Shown: positions 54,804-63,835 of the stretch, piece by piece
Layout: every line of letters starts with the position of its first letter
Position numbering within the stretch: position 1 is the stretch's first letter
Assembly (NCBI RefSeq): GCF_003116135.1
Contig: NZ_PDOA01000001.1
Location: forward strand, 1 to 64,000
Source of the DNA: Teichococcus aestuarii
Lineage (GTDB): Bacteria > Pseudomonadota > Alphaproteobacteria > Acetobacterales > Acetobacteraceae
DNA: 64,000 nt
Direction of reading: 5' to 3'
Position numbers and translations under genes: made by a program
Notes under the pieces: model-generated
Told to the model about the DNA's origin: nothing
What the model saw: only the letters and a program-made list of their open reading frames with translations
Database searches by the model: none

Positions 54804-54901
54804 CAGGGGGCGGCGGCATTCGGCGAGCCGGGGAGGCCTCTTCCCGTCTCGCCCGGCGCCGCTCCTAGCGCCGCTGTCCGCACATGCCGGCGGCGGCGGC
54901 C

Positions 54902-55186
54902 TCAACCGTCATCATCGTCGTCATCCCGCCCGCGCCGGCCGCGGCGGTCCTCATCATCGTCGTCATCGTCCCGGTCGTCATCGTCCCGGTCGTCATCATC
55001 CCGGTCGTCATCATCCCGGTCGTCGTCATCGTCGTCCCGGTCGCGGCGGCGATCGGACAGCCAGCCGCGACTGCGGCGGCCATCGTCATCGTCGTCGTCG
55101 TCCGCCCGGGCGGGCGCCAGCGGCAGCAGCAGGCCGCCCATCAGCAGCAGGCCGAACCGGCGGCGGGTCTGGAATTCATCAGCCAT
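54902..55186 (-). CDS. Tat-type exported Asp/Arg-rich low-complexity protein
   Basis: This 94-residue protein has an N-terminal TRRRFGLLLMGGLLLPLAPARA, a twin-arginine motif followed by a hydrophobic run and an AxA-like cleavage site. The mature part is almost only Asp and Arg, with tandem DDDDR pentapeptides (encoded by 15-bp repeats at about 54960-55040) and a short RRGRRG stretch. GGAGG at 7 nt supports the ATG at 55186. Poly-acidic exported proteins may bind Ca or other cations, but no family is recognised. It follows the D-carbamoylase gene in the same direction, 86 nt apart. Confidence 0.75.
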   Translation of the reverse strand: MADEFQTRRRFGLLLMGGLLLPLAPARADDDDDDDGRRSRGWLSDRRRDRDDDDDDRDDDDRDDDDRDDDDRDDDDDDEDRRGRRGRDDDDDDG

Positions 55187-55272
55187 GGGATCACCTCCAC
55201 CGCCGAGATGGCGATGGAGGCGCGGCAAGGCTGCGGCGGTGGCGGCCCTGTTTCCGCCACCTTGCGGAAAGT

Positions 55273-56274
55273 TTACTCGGCGGTGCGGGCGGCGGGCTGC
55301 CACTCGGCCGGCGCCACGCTGCCCGTCTGCTCGACGATGCGGCCATAGGCCTCCGGGCGGCGGTGGGCGGCGAAGTTGAAGATGCTGGTGCGGCCCAGCG
55401 TGCACTGGTCGAGATCGCAATCGGCCACGATCAGCTCGTCATCCCAGCTCGTCGCCTGGGCCATGATCTCGCCCTGCGGGTTGACGATGATGGAATGGCC
55501 GAACAGCTCGCAGCCATCCTCCACCCCCGCCTTGGCCACGCCCACGCCGAAGCAGGCATTCTGGTAGCAGCCGGCCTGGATGGAGAGGTGGGAGTGCAGC
55601 ACCCGCAGGTGGTGCGCCTCGAAGCCCTTGGCGTCCTGGTTGATGGAGGGCGTGTTGTAGCCCAGCATTACCAGCTCCACCTGCTGCAGGCCGAGCACGC
55701 GCCAGGCCTCCGGCCAGCGGCGGTCGTTGCAGATCAGCATGCCGATGTTCACCGGCCCGGCCTGGCCGATCGGCGCCCGCACCACGGGGAAGCCCAGATT
55801 GCCCACCTCGAAGTAGCGCTTCTCCAGGTGCTGCACCTTGCGCGCCGGGTCGAACTCGCGGTGCCCGGGCAGGTGCACCTTGCGGTACTTCAGCACCACC
55901 TCGCCCGAGGGATGCACATAGACGGCGGTGTTGAAGTGCCGCTTGCGCACCACCCCCGTCTCGTCCGCCTCGTGGGCGATCTCGGCATAGCCGAGGTGGA
56001 AGCCGATGTTGAACTTCCGCGCCGCCTCGAACAGCGGCGCCGTTTCGTTCGAGGGCAGCGCCTGCTCGTACCAGTGGTCGGCGGCGTTGATGTCCTCCTC
56101 GTACCAGCGCGGGAAGAAGGTGGTCAGCGCCAGCTCGGGGAAGACGACGACCTCGGCGCCGCGCCTGTGCGCGGTCTCCATCAGCCGCACCAGGCGGGCG
56201 ACGACGGCCGCGCGCGGCTCGGCTTTCTGGATGGGGCCGAGCTGGGCGGCGGCGACGGTGAGGCGGCGGGACAT
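55273..56274 (-). CDS. N-carbamoyl-D-amino-acid hydrolase
   Basis: This 333-residue nitrilase-superfamily enzyme has triad Glu47 (VFPELAL), Lys132 (YRKVHLPG) and Cys182 (LICNDRRWPE). The CNDRRWPEAWRVLGL block with GYNTP is close to D-carbamoylases of Agrobacterium type, which release D-amino acids, CO2 and ammonia. The RWYEEDINAADHWYEQ segment supports it. It lies downstream of two tiny genes and the hydantoinase, completing a hydantoin-to-D-amino-acid route. Confidence 0.92.
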   Translation of the reverse strand: MSRRLTVAAAQLGPIQKAEPRAAVVARLVRLMETAHRRGAEVVVFPELALTTFFPRWYEEDINAADHWYEQALPSNETAPLFEAARKFNIGFHLGYAEIAHEADETGVVRKRHFNTAVYVHPSGEVVLKYRKVHLPGHREFDPARKVQHLEKRYFEVGNLGFPVVRAPIGQAGPVNIGMLICNDRRWPEAWRVLGLQQVELVMLGYNTPSINQDAKGFEAHHLRVLHSHLSIQAGCYQNACFGVGVAKAGVEDGCELFGHSIIVNPQGEIMAQATSWDDELIVADCDLDQCTLGRTSIFNFAAHRRPEAYGRIVEQTGSVAPAEWQPAARTAE

Positions 56275-56309
56275 GCGGGCTCTCCTCGGCTTCAGTTGCT
56301 GGCGGGGCT

Positions 56310-56522
56310 TCAGTTGCTGGCGGGGGGCAGGGGGTCGATGAAATCGGCCGCGTAGTCCTCCTGCACCGAGGCCACGGCCTGCATGAAGGCTTCGTCCCAG
56401 GAATCCTCGAAGGCTTCCATCAGCGCCACGGCGGCCGCCTCGGTCTTCAGCATGGCCAGGCGCTCCTGCCCGGCGATCCAGACGGAGAAATTGCCGTCCT
56501 TCTCCTCGCGCACCTCAAACAT
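56310..56522 (-). CDS. 70-residue soluble protein of unknown function
   Basis: This acidic 70-residue protein (MFEVREEKDGNFSVWIAGQE) likely has a small alpha-beta fold: a beta hairpin, then helices (MLKTEAAAVALMEAFEDSWDEAFMQAV). No family is recognised. It overlaps the small membrane-protein gene by 8 nt and precedes the D-carbamoylase by 35 nt. Its place within a catabolic operon suggests a function tied to the hydantoin pathway or its transport, but nothing more can be said. Confidence 0.65.
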   Translation of the reverse strand: MFEVREEKDGNFSVWIAGQERLAMLKTEAAAVALMEAFEDSWDEAFMQAVASVQEDYAADFIDPLPPASN

Positions 56523-56727
56523 CGCGCTTTCCTCTGTCTTGCGCCCCTTCGGGGCCGGTGTCGTTCTCGGGGGAGGGTGGCGTCAGCAGCCGGTAGGCGA
56601 CGCGCCCGGCCAGCAGCGCGAACAGGCCGCCGCCGAGCGCGAGCGGCAGGCTGGTGCCGGGCCCGGTGAGCCAGATCCAGAGGGCGAAGGCTCCGACCGT
56701 CGCCCCGGCCACCAGCAGGCCGCGCAT
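56515..56727 (-). CDS. 70-residue membrane protein of unknown function
   Basis: This small protein has two hydrophobic helices, LLVAGATVGAFALWIWLTG and LPLALGGGLFALLAGRVAYRLL, and a polar C-terminal tail (SPENDTGPEGAQDRGKRDV), so it is an inner-membrane hairpin. The start overlaps the hydantoinase stop by one base, and the end overlaps the next tiny gene by 8 nt, so it is translated with the pathway genes. It could anchor an enzyme or assist uptake. No family is recognised. Confidence 0.65.
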   Translation of the reverse strand: MRGLLVAGATVGAFALWIWLTGPGTSLPLALGGGLFALLAGRVAYRLLTPPSPENDTGPEGAQDRGKRDV

Positions 56728-58103
56728 CAGCCGAGCACGCTCTCGCGGTGCTGGCGCGGCACGAAGCGGCCCTGGCCGGGCTTCGCCGTCACCGTGGCGC
56801 CGTCCCACACCTGCGCGCCGCGCAGATAGGTGGCGGCCACGCGCGCCTTCATCGGCCGGCCATGATAGGGCGACCAGCGGGCATCCGGCCGGTCCTGGAT
56901 GCTGGCCTCGTCGAAGATGAAGTCGCCTTCCTCCATCACCAGCAGGTCGGCGTCCGAGCCGAGGCGGATGGCGCCCTTCTTCGGGAACAGCCCGTGGTAG
57001 CGGGCGGTGTTCTCGGCGCAGTACTTCGCCATCAGCGTCAGCGGCAGGCCGCGCTCGACCAGCATGGAATACATCAGCGGCGCGTAGCTCTGCATGCCGG
57101 TGAGGCCCGCGCCGCAGGCGAAGATGTCGTCGCCGAGCTTCTTCTCGCGCTGCCACGGGGCGTGGTCGGTGGAGACATAGGCCATCTTGCCGGCCACCAG
57201 CGCCGCCCACATGCGCTCCACCTCCTCGGCCGTGCGGAAGGGCGGGTTGCACTTGCCGAAGCCCTTGAGGCGGACGAGGTCCTCCTCCGTCATGCAGAGA
57301 TACTGGATGCAGGCCTCGCCGCTGGCCTTCGCCCCCATGGCGCGGAAGCTCTCGGCGATCTCGAAGCCGCGGGCCACGGAGGAATGGGCGATGTGCACAT
57401 GCGCCCCCGTCTCCAGCCCGATCTCGAAGATCTCGAGGTCGGCCATGGTCTCGGCCAGGGGCGGGCGGGTGCGGGCGTGCATGATCGGGTCCACCCGGCC
57501 GCTGGCCTTCGCCTCGGCGGTCAGGCGCTCGACCAGCTCCTGGTCCTCGTTGTGGACGGCCACCATCAGCCCGGTCTTGGCGATCTCGCGGAAGGCGGCG
57601 ACCATGGTCGGGTGGTCGATGCGCGGGAAGCGCACCGCGTCGTACTCATAGGTGGAGAGCTTGAAGGCGGAGGCGCCCGCCTCGGCCAGCCCGGCGATCT
57701 CGTTCACGCCGCCGGTCTTGCGGATGGTGCCGTAGAGCGCGACGTCCACATGCGAGAGCTGGTGCACCGCCTCCACCTTCTCGTGGAAGATGGCGGCCGA
57801 GGTGACGGCGCGCGGGATGTCGTAGGGCATGTCGCACACCGTGGTCACGCCGCCGGCGGCGGCGGACATGGTGGCACCCTCGATGCCGGGCCAGCCGATG
57901 GCGCTGCCGGTGTGCATGTGGCCATCCACCAGCCCGGGCAGGATGGTGCGGCCGGAGAAATCGTCCACCTGCTTCGCCGGGGGCAGCTCGCCCGCGCCGA
58001 TCGCCGCGATGCTCTCGCCGCGCACCGCGACATAGCCATCCTTCAGGATGCCGTCCGGGAGCACGAGGTTGCCGCGCAGGACGCGGTCGTAGGGAAGCTG
58101 CAT
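56727..58103 (-). CDS. Dihydropyrimidinase/D-hydantoinase-like cyclic amidohydrolase
   Basis: This 458-residue metal hydrolase has HxH in DGHMHTG (His62, His64), the carbamylated Lys148 in SAFKLSTYEYD, His in VAVHNEDQ and HIAHSS, and the Asp of STDHAPW, a full binuclear zinc set. The KLS(T)Y segment and YDIPRAV are typical of hydantoinase/dihydroorotase-like enzymes, which open 5-substituted hydantoins or dihydropyrimidines to carbamoyl amino acids. The exact substrate is unproven. The next genes (two tiny ones and a D-carbamoylase) point to the D-amino-acid route. Confidence 0.9.
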   Translation of the reverse strand: MQLPYDRVLRGNLVLPDGILKDGYVAVRGESIAAIGAGELPPAKQVDDFSGRTILPGLVDGHMHTGSAIGWPGIEGATMSAAAGGVTTVCDMPYDIPRAVTSAAIFHEKVEAVHQLSHVDVALYGTIRKTGGVNEIAGLAEAGASAFKLSTYEYDAVRFPRIDHPTMVAAFREIAKTGLMVAVHNEDQELVERLTAEAKASGRVDPIMHARTRPPLAETMADLEIFEIGLETGAHVHIAHSSVARGFEIAESFRAMGAKASGEACIQYLCMTEEDLVRLKGFGKCNPPFRTAEEVERMWAALVAGKMAYVSTDHAPWQREKKLGDDIFACGAGLTGMQSYAPLMYSMLVERGLPLTLMAKYCAENTARYHGLFPKKGAIRLGSDADLLVMEEGDFIFDEASIQDRPDARWSPYHGRPMKARVAATYLRGAQVWDGATVTAKPGQGRFVPRQHRESVLG

Positions 58104-58236
58104 GGCCGGGAGGTCCGCCTCGCTCGGGTTGAGGAACGCGGCGGGCAGACTAGGCCCGGCCCGGCCTCCCCTCAACCGGGCGCGGCGCGGATTCGCGCCC
58201 GGCGCCGCCCGGGAGGCGGGCCGGGCTCCGGGAGCC

Positions 58237-59463
58237 TCAGGGCGAAATCACCATGCAGGGGCCGCGCACCTGCCGGCAGATGCGGCGCGCCTGGGCGGCG
58301 GAGAGGTCCGTGACCTGGGCGCGCCAGAAGCGCTTGCCATCCACCCGCACCGCCTGCACCCGGGCGGTGCCGGGGCCGCGCGCCGCGCGGCCGGCCACCT
58401 GGCGGGCCGTGCCGCTGTCGGCGAAGGCGCCGACCTGCGCCACCCAGTCGCCGCCACGCGGGGCGGGGCGGGGGGTGCGGCTGGCCGCCGGCGTGGCCGG
58501 CTTGATGGACGGCTTCACCGCCCGCGCCACGGGGGCGGCCATCGGCGCCGCCTGCGCCGCGCCCACGAGGCGGGCACCGCCCATGGACGGCCCCCGCGCC
58601 ATCAGCATGTCGGGCGGCAGGCCGCGCCGGGCCTCGGCGAAGCCGCGGTCGAGCAGCGCCATCACATGGTCGTCGCGCTCGCGGCTGTTGGCGCCGCCGA
58701 ACACCACGGCCACCAGCCGCGTGCCCTGGCGCTCGGCGCTGGCCGCCAGGTTGAAGCCGCTGGCGCGGATGTAGCCGGTCTTGATGCCGTCCGCCCCGTC
58801 ATACTCGGTGAGCAGGCGGTTGTGGTTGCCCATGCTCTGCCCGGCGTAGCGGAAGCTGCGGGCGCTGAAATAGGCGTAGCGCCCGGGGAAGTCGTGGATC
58901 AGCGCGCGGCTGAGGATCGACATGTCGCGCGCCGTGGTCACCTGGTTGGCGTCCGGCAGGCCGGAGGCGTTGCGGAAGCTGGTGTTGCGCATGCCCAGCG
59001 CCTGCGCCTTGCGCGTCATCATGCGGCCGAACTGCACCTCGCTGCCCTGCGCCAGGTACTCGCCGAGCGCGGCGGCGGCGTCGTTGGCCGACTTGGTGAC
59101 CAGCGCCATGACGGCATCCCGCACCGCGATGCTGCCGCCCGCCTTCAGCCCCAGCTTCGAGGGCTCCTGCCCCGCCGCGTGGCGCGAGACGGGGATGCGC
59201 GTGCTGGCCGAGACGCGGCCGCGCTCCATCGCCTCGAACACCATGTAGAGCGTCATCATCTTGGTCAGCGAGGCCGGGTAGCGCGGCTCGTCGGCGTTGA
59301 TCGCCAGCAGCTCCTCGCCCGTGCCGGCGTCGACGACGATGGCGGCGTAGCGGCTGCCGCCGATCTGCGCCCGGGCGGGCGCGGTTGACAGGACAAGCAG
59401 GGCCGCGGCGAGCAGTGCGAAGATGCCCGCGCGGCATCGTTGTGTGATGCCGTTCTCCAGCAT
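58237..59463 (-). CDS. D-alanyl-D-alanine carboxypeptidase (PBP5-like) with C-terminal SPOR domain
   Basis: This protein of about 408 residues has a Sec signal (about 10-32, ending ARA) and the serine peptidase triads: SLTK (Ser65, Lys68), SAN (125-127) and KTG (228-230). It trims the terminal D-Ala of peptidoglycan stem peptides. A Pro/Ala-rich linker leads to a SPOR-like domain (about 325-408, WVAQVGAFADSGTARQVAGRA) that binds denuded glycan at division sites. The ATG at 59463 has GGGGAAGG at 6 nt; an ATG at 59484 is an alternative. Confidence 0.93.
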   Translation of the reverse strand: MLENGITQRCRAGIFALLAAALLVLSTAPARAQIGGSRYAAIVVDAGTGEELLAINADEPRYPASLTKMMTLYMVFEAMERGRVSASTRIPVSRHAAGQEPSKLGLKAGGSIAVRDAVMALVTKSANDAAAALGEYLAQGSEVQFGRMMTRKAQALGMRNTSFRNASGLPDANQVTTARDMSILSRALIHDFPGRYAYFSARSFRYAGQSMGNHNRLLTEYDGADGIKTGYIRASGFNLAASAERQGTRLVAVVFGGANSRERDDHVMALLDRGFAEARRGLPPDMLMARGPSMGGARLVGAAQAAPMAAPVARAVKPSIKPATPAASRTPRPAPRGGDWVAQVGAFADSGTARQVAGRAARGPGTARVQAVRVDGKRFWRAQVTDLSAAQARRICRQVRGPCMVISP

Positions 59464-59778
59464 GATGGCCTTCCCCCTCTGCATGGCCGCGGCACCGCCC
59501 CCGGTGCCTCCGCCACGCATCCCCCAGGAGCCCCGCCGGCAGGCGCCGCCAGGGCCGAGGCCGGGCCACGCAACCTGCAAATCCGGCGCACCGGCCCGGG
59601 TGTGAACGGGCCGTGTGCCGGGCGTGCAGGGTCCCCTGCATGGCCTGGCCGCCCGCACAATGCCGACATGCCGCCTGAGAAGAAAGCGCTTATGGCCTGA
59701 TCGCGCAGGAAAATCGGCGTGTGGAGCGTTGCGGCGCGATGATGGGGCACAAATCCGCCGCCGGCCAGGGACGTACGC
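59464..59778. other. Intergenic region, 315 nt, no gene seen
   Basis: This region lies between the D,D-carboxypeptidase start and the 3' end of the LysR gene. It has no convincing ORF, repeat or RNA gene. It probably holds the carboxypeptidase promoter, but I cannot place boxes with confidence. Confidence 0.6.
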
Positions 59779-60702
59779 TCACACACCAGGCCTGAGCGGG
59801 GCGGGGCCGTTGAACACCTGCCGGGCGACGCGCAGCACATCCTCCGCCGCCTCGCTCTGCCGCTCCTCGTTCCAGGCCAGCGCCACGCCGACGGCGCGGA
59901 TCGGCCCGCGCAATTCGCGGAACACCACGCCCGGCGGGTGGATGCGCGCCATGCCGGAGGAAACCAGCGCGACGCCAAGGCCGGAGGCGACGAAGCCGAG
60001 CTGCGCCATCGCCGAGCCGACCTCGCGCACGCCGCGCGGCTCGAATCCGGCGGCGCGGCAGGCGGCCACCAGCGCGTCGAAATAGGCCGGGCTGATCGAG
60101 CGCGGCAGGGTGAGCAGCGGCGCGCCGGCCAGCGCCGAGAGCGGCAGCGCCTCGGGGTAGGCGGCGAGCAGCGGGTGGCCCTCGGGCAGCGCCGCCACCA
60201 GCATGTCCTCGCCGAGCGGCAGCACGCGCACCGGCGGGCGGTCGCGGTCCAGCCGCAGCAGGGCGATGTCCACCTCGCCGCGGCGCAGCGCCTCCACCGC
60301 GTCGGCCGTGTCCATCTCGCGCACGGCGATCGCGGCCTCGGGGCGCGCGGCGCGCAGCGCCCGCACCAGCGGGGGGAGGTGGTCGAACAGGCCAGAGGTG
60401 ACGCAGGCGAGGGCCACCGGCGCGTGCCGCCCGGCGCGCAGCTCGCGCGCCAGCGCCTCCAGCGCGCCGGCATCCTCCGCCACGCGGCGCGCCAGCGGCA
60501 GCAGCGCCTCGCCCTCGCGCGTCGGCCGCGCGCCCTTGCGGGTGCGCTCCAGCAGCCGCACGCCAAGCTCCGCCTCCAGCGCCTGGATCTGCGCGGTGAG
60601 CGGCGGCTGCGACAGGCCGAGCCGCGCGGCGGCGCGGCCGAAATGGCCCTCCTCGGCGACGGCGAGGAAATGCCCGAGGCGGCGGAGGAGTCGGAAATCC
60701 AT
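59779..60702 (-). CDS. LysR-family transcriptional regulator
   Basis: This 307-residue regulator has an N-terminal winged helix-turn-helix (about 5-62: [43 protein letters not shown]) and a two-lobe effector domain. It is divergent from prpD with a 111-nt gap, so it probably controls the propionate/methylcitrate genes and itself. That differs from the usual sigma-54 PrpR or GntR regulators. The effector is unknown. Confidence 0.9.
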   Translation of the reverse strand: MDFRLLRRLGHFLAVAEEGHFGRAAARLGLSQPPLTAQIQALEAELGVRLLERTRKGARPTREGEALLPLARRVAEDAGALEALARELRAGRHAPVALACVTSGLFDHLPPLVRALRAARPEAAIAVREMDTADAVEALRRGEVDIALLRLDRDRPPVRVLPLGEDMLVAALPEGHPLLAAYPEALPLSALAGAPLLTLPRSISPAYFDALVAACRAAGFEPRGVREVGSAMAQLGFVASGLGVALVSSGMARIHPPGVVFRELRGPIRAVGVALAWNEERQSEAAEDVLRVARQVFNGPAPLRPGV

Positions 60703-60813
60703 CGGCGATACGGAAAAGCTATCGTGCCGCGCCGTCAATCGGAATGGACGATGGCGTGGACGCGGCGCACAACAGCGCCACTATTCCACACGGATGAGGG
60801 AGAACGCCCGCCC

Positions 60814-62337
60814 ATGAAGAAACACCCCGTCAAGGTCCACCCCTCCAAGGCGCTGCTGCCGCGCGAGGAGCAACTGGCCTGGAAGATCGCCGGCGTCGCC
60901 GCCGACAAGGTGGCGGTGCAGAAGCCGGTGGCCGAGATGATCATCAACCGCATCATCGACAACGCGGCGGTGGCGATCGCGGCGATCAACCGCTCCGCCC
61001 CCACCACCGCGCGCACCATGGCGCTGGGCCACCCGAGGAAGGGCGGCGCCACGGTGTTCGGCCTGCCGGCGTCGAAGGAGATCTCGCCGGAATGGGCGGC
61101 CTGGGCGAACGGCACGGCGGTGCGCGAGCTCGACATGCACGACACCTTCCTCGCTGCCGACTATTCCCACCCGGGCGACAACATCCCGCCCGTGCTGGCG
61201 GTCGCGCAGACCATGGGCCGCTCCGGCAAGGACCTGATCCGCGGCCTGGCCACCGGCTACGAGATCCAGGTGGACCTGGTGCGCGCCATCTGCCTGCACG
61301 AGCACAAGGTGGACCACATCGCCCATCTCGGGCCTTCGGCGGCGGCGGGCATCGGCACGCTGCTCGGGCTGAAGCAGGAGGTGATCTACCAGGCGGTGCA
61401 GCAGGCGCTGCACACCACCATCACCTTCCGCCAGAGCCGCAAGGGCGAGATCTCCTCCTGGAAGGCCTTCGCGCCCGCCCATGCCGGGAAGCTGGCGGTG
61501 GAAGCCGTGGACCGCGCCATGCGCGGCGAGGGCGCGCCGAGCCCGATCTACGAAGGCGAGGATTCGGTCATCGCCTGGGTGCTGTCGGGGCGGAGCAACC
61601 GCGCCGATGTCTATGGCCCGACCTACTACGAGGTGCCGCTGCCGGAGAAGGGCGAGCCCAAGCGCGCCATCCTCGACACCTACACCAAGGAGCACTCGGC
61701 CGAGTACCAGAGCCAGGCGCTGATCGACCTCGCCTTCAAGCTGCGCGAGCAGATCCCGGACCAGGAGGCGATCGAGAAGATCGTCATCCACACCTCCCAC
61801 CACACCCACTACGTCATCGGCACCGGGGCCAACGACCCGCAGAAGATGGACCCCAAGGCCAGCCGCGAGACGCTGGACCACTCCATCATGTACATCTTCG
61901 CCGTCGCCCTGCAGGACGGGCGCTGGCACCATGTGGACAGCTACGCGCCGAAGCGCGCGGGGCGGGCCGACACGGTGCGGCTGTGGCACAAGATCGAGAC
62001 GCGCGAGGACCCGGAGTGGACCCGCCGCTACCACTCGACCGACCCGGACGAGAAGGCCTTCGGCGCGCGCGTCGAGATCATCTTCAAGGACGGCACGAGG
62101 CTGGTGGACGAGATGGCGGTGGCCAACGCCCACCCGCTGGGGGCGAAGCCCTTCGGCCGCGAGGACTACATCCGCAAGTTCGAGATCCTGACCGAGGGGC
62201 TGATCACCCCGCGCGAGAGCCGCCGCTTCCTGGAGGTGGTGCAGGACCTGCCGCGCCTGGAGGCCGGCGAGCTGCACCTGCTCAATGTCAGCCTGCCGCG
62301 CGGCGCGCTGGCCGAGGGCAAGCCGGGCATCTTCTGA
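60814..62337 (+). CDS. prpD: 2-methylcitrate dehydratase (MmgE/PrpD family)
   Basis: This 507-residue protein matches bacterial Prp[13 protein letters not shown]-like and [31 protein letters not shown] are the conserved N-terminal parts, followed by [15 protein letters not shown] and [19 protein letters not shown]. It dehydrates 2-methylcitrate to cis-2-methylaconitate in propionyl-CoA breakdown. GGGAGAA lies upstream. It is followed by prpC after 104 nt, and no prpB (methylisocitrate lyase) is seen before the window ends. Confidence 0.92.
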   Translation: MKKHPVKVHPSKALLPREEQLAWKIAGVAADKVAVQKPVAEMIINRIIDNAAVAIAAINRSAPTTARTMALGHPRKGGATVFGLPASKEISPEWAAWANGTAVRELDMHDTFLAADYSHPGDNIPPVLAVAQTMGRSGKDLIRGLATGYEIQVDLVRAICLHEHKVDHIAHLGPSAAAGIGTLLGLKQEVIYQAVQQALHTTITFRQSRKGEISSWKAFAPAHAGKLAVEAVDRAMRGEGAPSPIYEGEDSVIAWVLSGRSNRADVYGPTYYEVPLPEKGEPKRAILDTYTKEHSAEYQSQALIDLAFKLREQIPDQEAIEKIVIHTSHHTHYVIGTGANDPQKMDPKASRETLDHSIMYIFAVALQDGRWHHVDSYAPKRAGRADTVRLWHKIETREDPEWTRRYHSTDPDEKAFGARVEIIFKDGTRLVDEMAVANAHPLGAKPFGREDYIRKFEILTEGLITPRESRRFLEVVQDLPRLEAGELHLLNVSLPRGALAEGKPGIF

Positions 62338-62441
62338 CCCGCCGCGGCTGATCCCCCGCCGGCCGGGGCGCGCCACCATGCGCCCCGGCCTCTCCTCTGC
62401 CTGGCCCGCCCGACAAGAACACCAAGGAAGGAACGACACCC

Positions 62442-63578
62442 ATGAGCGACACCCAGCCCGAGATCCGCAAGGGCCTGGTCGGCGTCATCGCCGATGTCTC
62501 CGCCGTCTCGAAGGTGATGCCGGAGACCAACAGCCTGACCTATCGCGGCTACGCGGTGCAGGATCTCGCCGAGCAGTGCAGCTTCGAGGAGGTGGCCTAC
62601 CTGCTGTGGAACGGCGAGCTGCCCAATGCCGCGCAGCTGGCCGGGTTCCGGCGCGAGGAGGCCGCGCAGCGAGGCATCAGCCCGGCGCTGCACCAGGTGA
62701 TCCAGGCCTTCCCGCACGATGCCCACCCGATGGACGCGATCCGCACCGCGGTGAGCTTCCTCGGCATGGAGGACCCCGAGGCGGCGGATACCTCCGAGCC
62801 CGCCACGCGCCGCAAGGCGATGCGGCTGCTGGCCAAGATCCCGACCGCCATCGCCGCCGCGCACCGCGCCAGCAAGGGACAGGCGCCGGTGGAGCCGGAC
62901 CCGAAGCTCACCTTCGCCGAGAACTTCTTCCATGTCGTGTTTGGTAAGGTTCCGCAGCCCGAGGTGGTGAAGGCCTTCGACGTCTCGCTGATCCTCTACG
63001 CCGAGCACGGCTTCAACGCCTCCACCTTCACCGCCCGCACCGTGACCAGCACGGGCGCCGACCTGCACGGCGCCGTCACCGCCGGCATCGCCGCGCTGAA
63101 GGGGCCGCTGCATGGCGGCGCCAACGAGGCGGTGATGCACATGCTGGCCGAGATCGGCGAGCCGTCGAAGGCGGTGGCGTGGCTGGAGGGCAAGTTCGAC
63201 CACAAGGCGCTGGTGATGGGCTTCGGCCACCGCGTCTACAAGAACGGCGACAGCCGCGTGCCCACCATGACGAAGTACGCCGAGAAGATGGCCGAGGTGG
63301 TGGGCGACCGCCGCTGGATGGAGATGAGCCGCCTGCTGGCCGGCGCCATGCTGGAGCGGAAGAACATCCACCCCAACCTCGACTTCCCCGCCGGCCCCGC
63401 CTACCACCTGATGGGCTTCGACATCCCGCTCTTCACGCCGATCTTCGTCGCCAGCCGCATCACCGGATGGGCGGCGCATGTCATCGAGCAGGCGGCGGAC
63501 AACCGCCTCATCCGCCCGCTCTCGCACTACACGGGGGCCGCGCAGCGCAGTGTGCCGGCGCTCTCGGCGCGCGGCTGA
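62442..63578 (+). CDS. prpC: 2-methylcitrate synthase / citrate synthase family
   Basis: This 378-residue citrate-synthase fold protein condenses propionyl-CoA with oxaloacetate. Catalytic residues are visible in AEHGFNASTF (His), GFGHRVYKNGDSR (His) and LDFPAGPAYHLMG (Asp). Length and the short N-terminus (GLVGVIADVSAVSKV) favour 2-methylcitrate synthase over the longer hexameric citrate synthase. AAGGAAGG before the ATG is a good ribosome site. Placement after prpD supports the name. Confidence 0.92.
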   Translation: MSDTQPEIRKGLVGVIADVSAVSKVMPETNSLTYRGYAVQDLAEQCSFEEVAYLLWNGELPNAAQLAGFRREEAAQRGISPALHQVIQAFPHDAHPMDAIRTAVSFLGMEDPEAADTSEPATRRKAMRLLAKIPTAIAAAHRASKGQAPVEPDPKLTFAENFFHVVFGKVPQPEVVKAFDVSLILYAEHGFNASTFTARTVTSTGADLHGAVTAGIAALKGPLHGGANEAVMHMLAEIGEPSKAVAWLEGKFDHKALVMGFGHRVYKNGDSRVPTMTKYAEKMAEVVGDRRWMEMSRLLAGAMLERKNIHPNLDFPAGPAYHLMGFDIPLFTPIFVASRITGWAAHVIEQAADNRLIRPLSHYTGAAQRSVPALSARG

Positions 63579-63608
63579 TTCACTTTCGTTAAAGGCCTCC
63601 GCAGCAGG

Positions 63609-63637
63609 AACGCGGCGCCGGGTGACGGCGCCGCGTT
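63609..63637 (+). terminator. Terminator-like hairpin after prpC
   Basis: AACGCGGCGCC pairs perfectly with GGCGCCGCGTT across a 7-nt loop, 31 nt after the prpC stop. The following sequence lacks a T run, so it may be only a 3'-end stabiliser. Confidence 0.5.
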
Positions 63638-63835
63638 CGCCGTTCCGGGTCATCGCACTTTCCACGGCCCGCTATTGCAACGGTATCTGGCGGATTTCGT
63701 TGACAAGCAGATTGCGCGTGAAGATAGCGTGTTGCCGTCGCGTACCGGTTCCGCGCGATTCGCACGATCCATGTCAAGAGACGACGTGCGTTTCGGATGC
63801 CGGCGAGAGCGGCATGGTTCGGAAGGACAACTCGC

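Noticed and set aside
54950-55050. Short tandem repeats that could be a CRISPR or minisatellite array
   Set aside because: The 15-bp units have no spacers and keep the Asp/Arg frame of an exported protein with a good start and signal.
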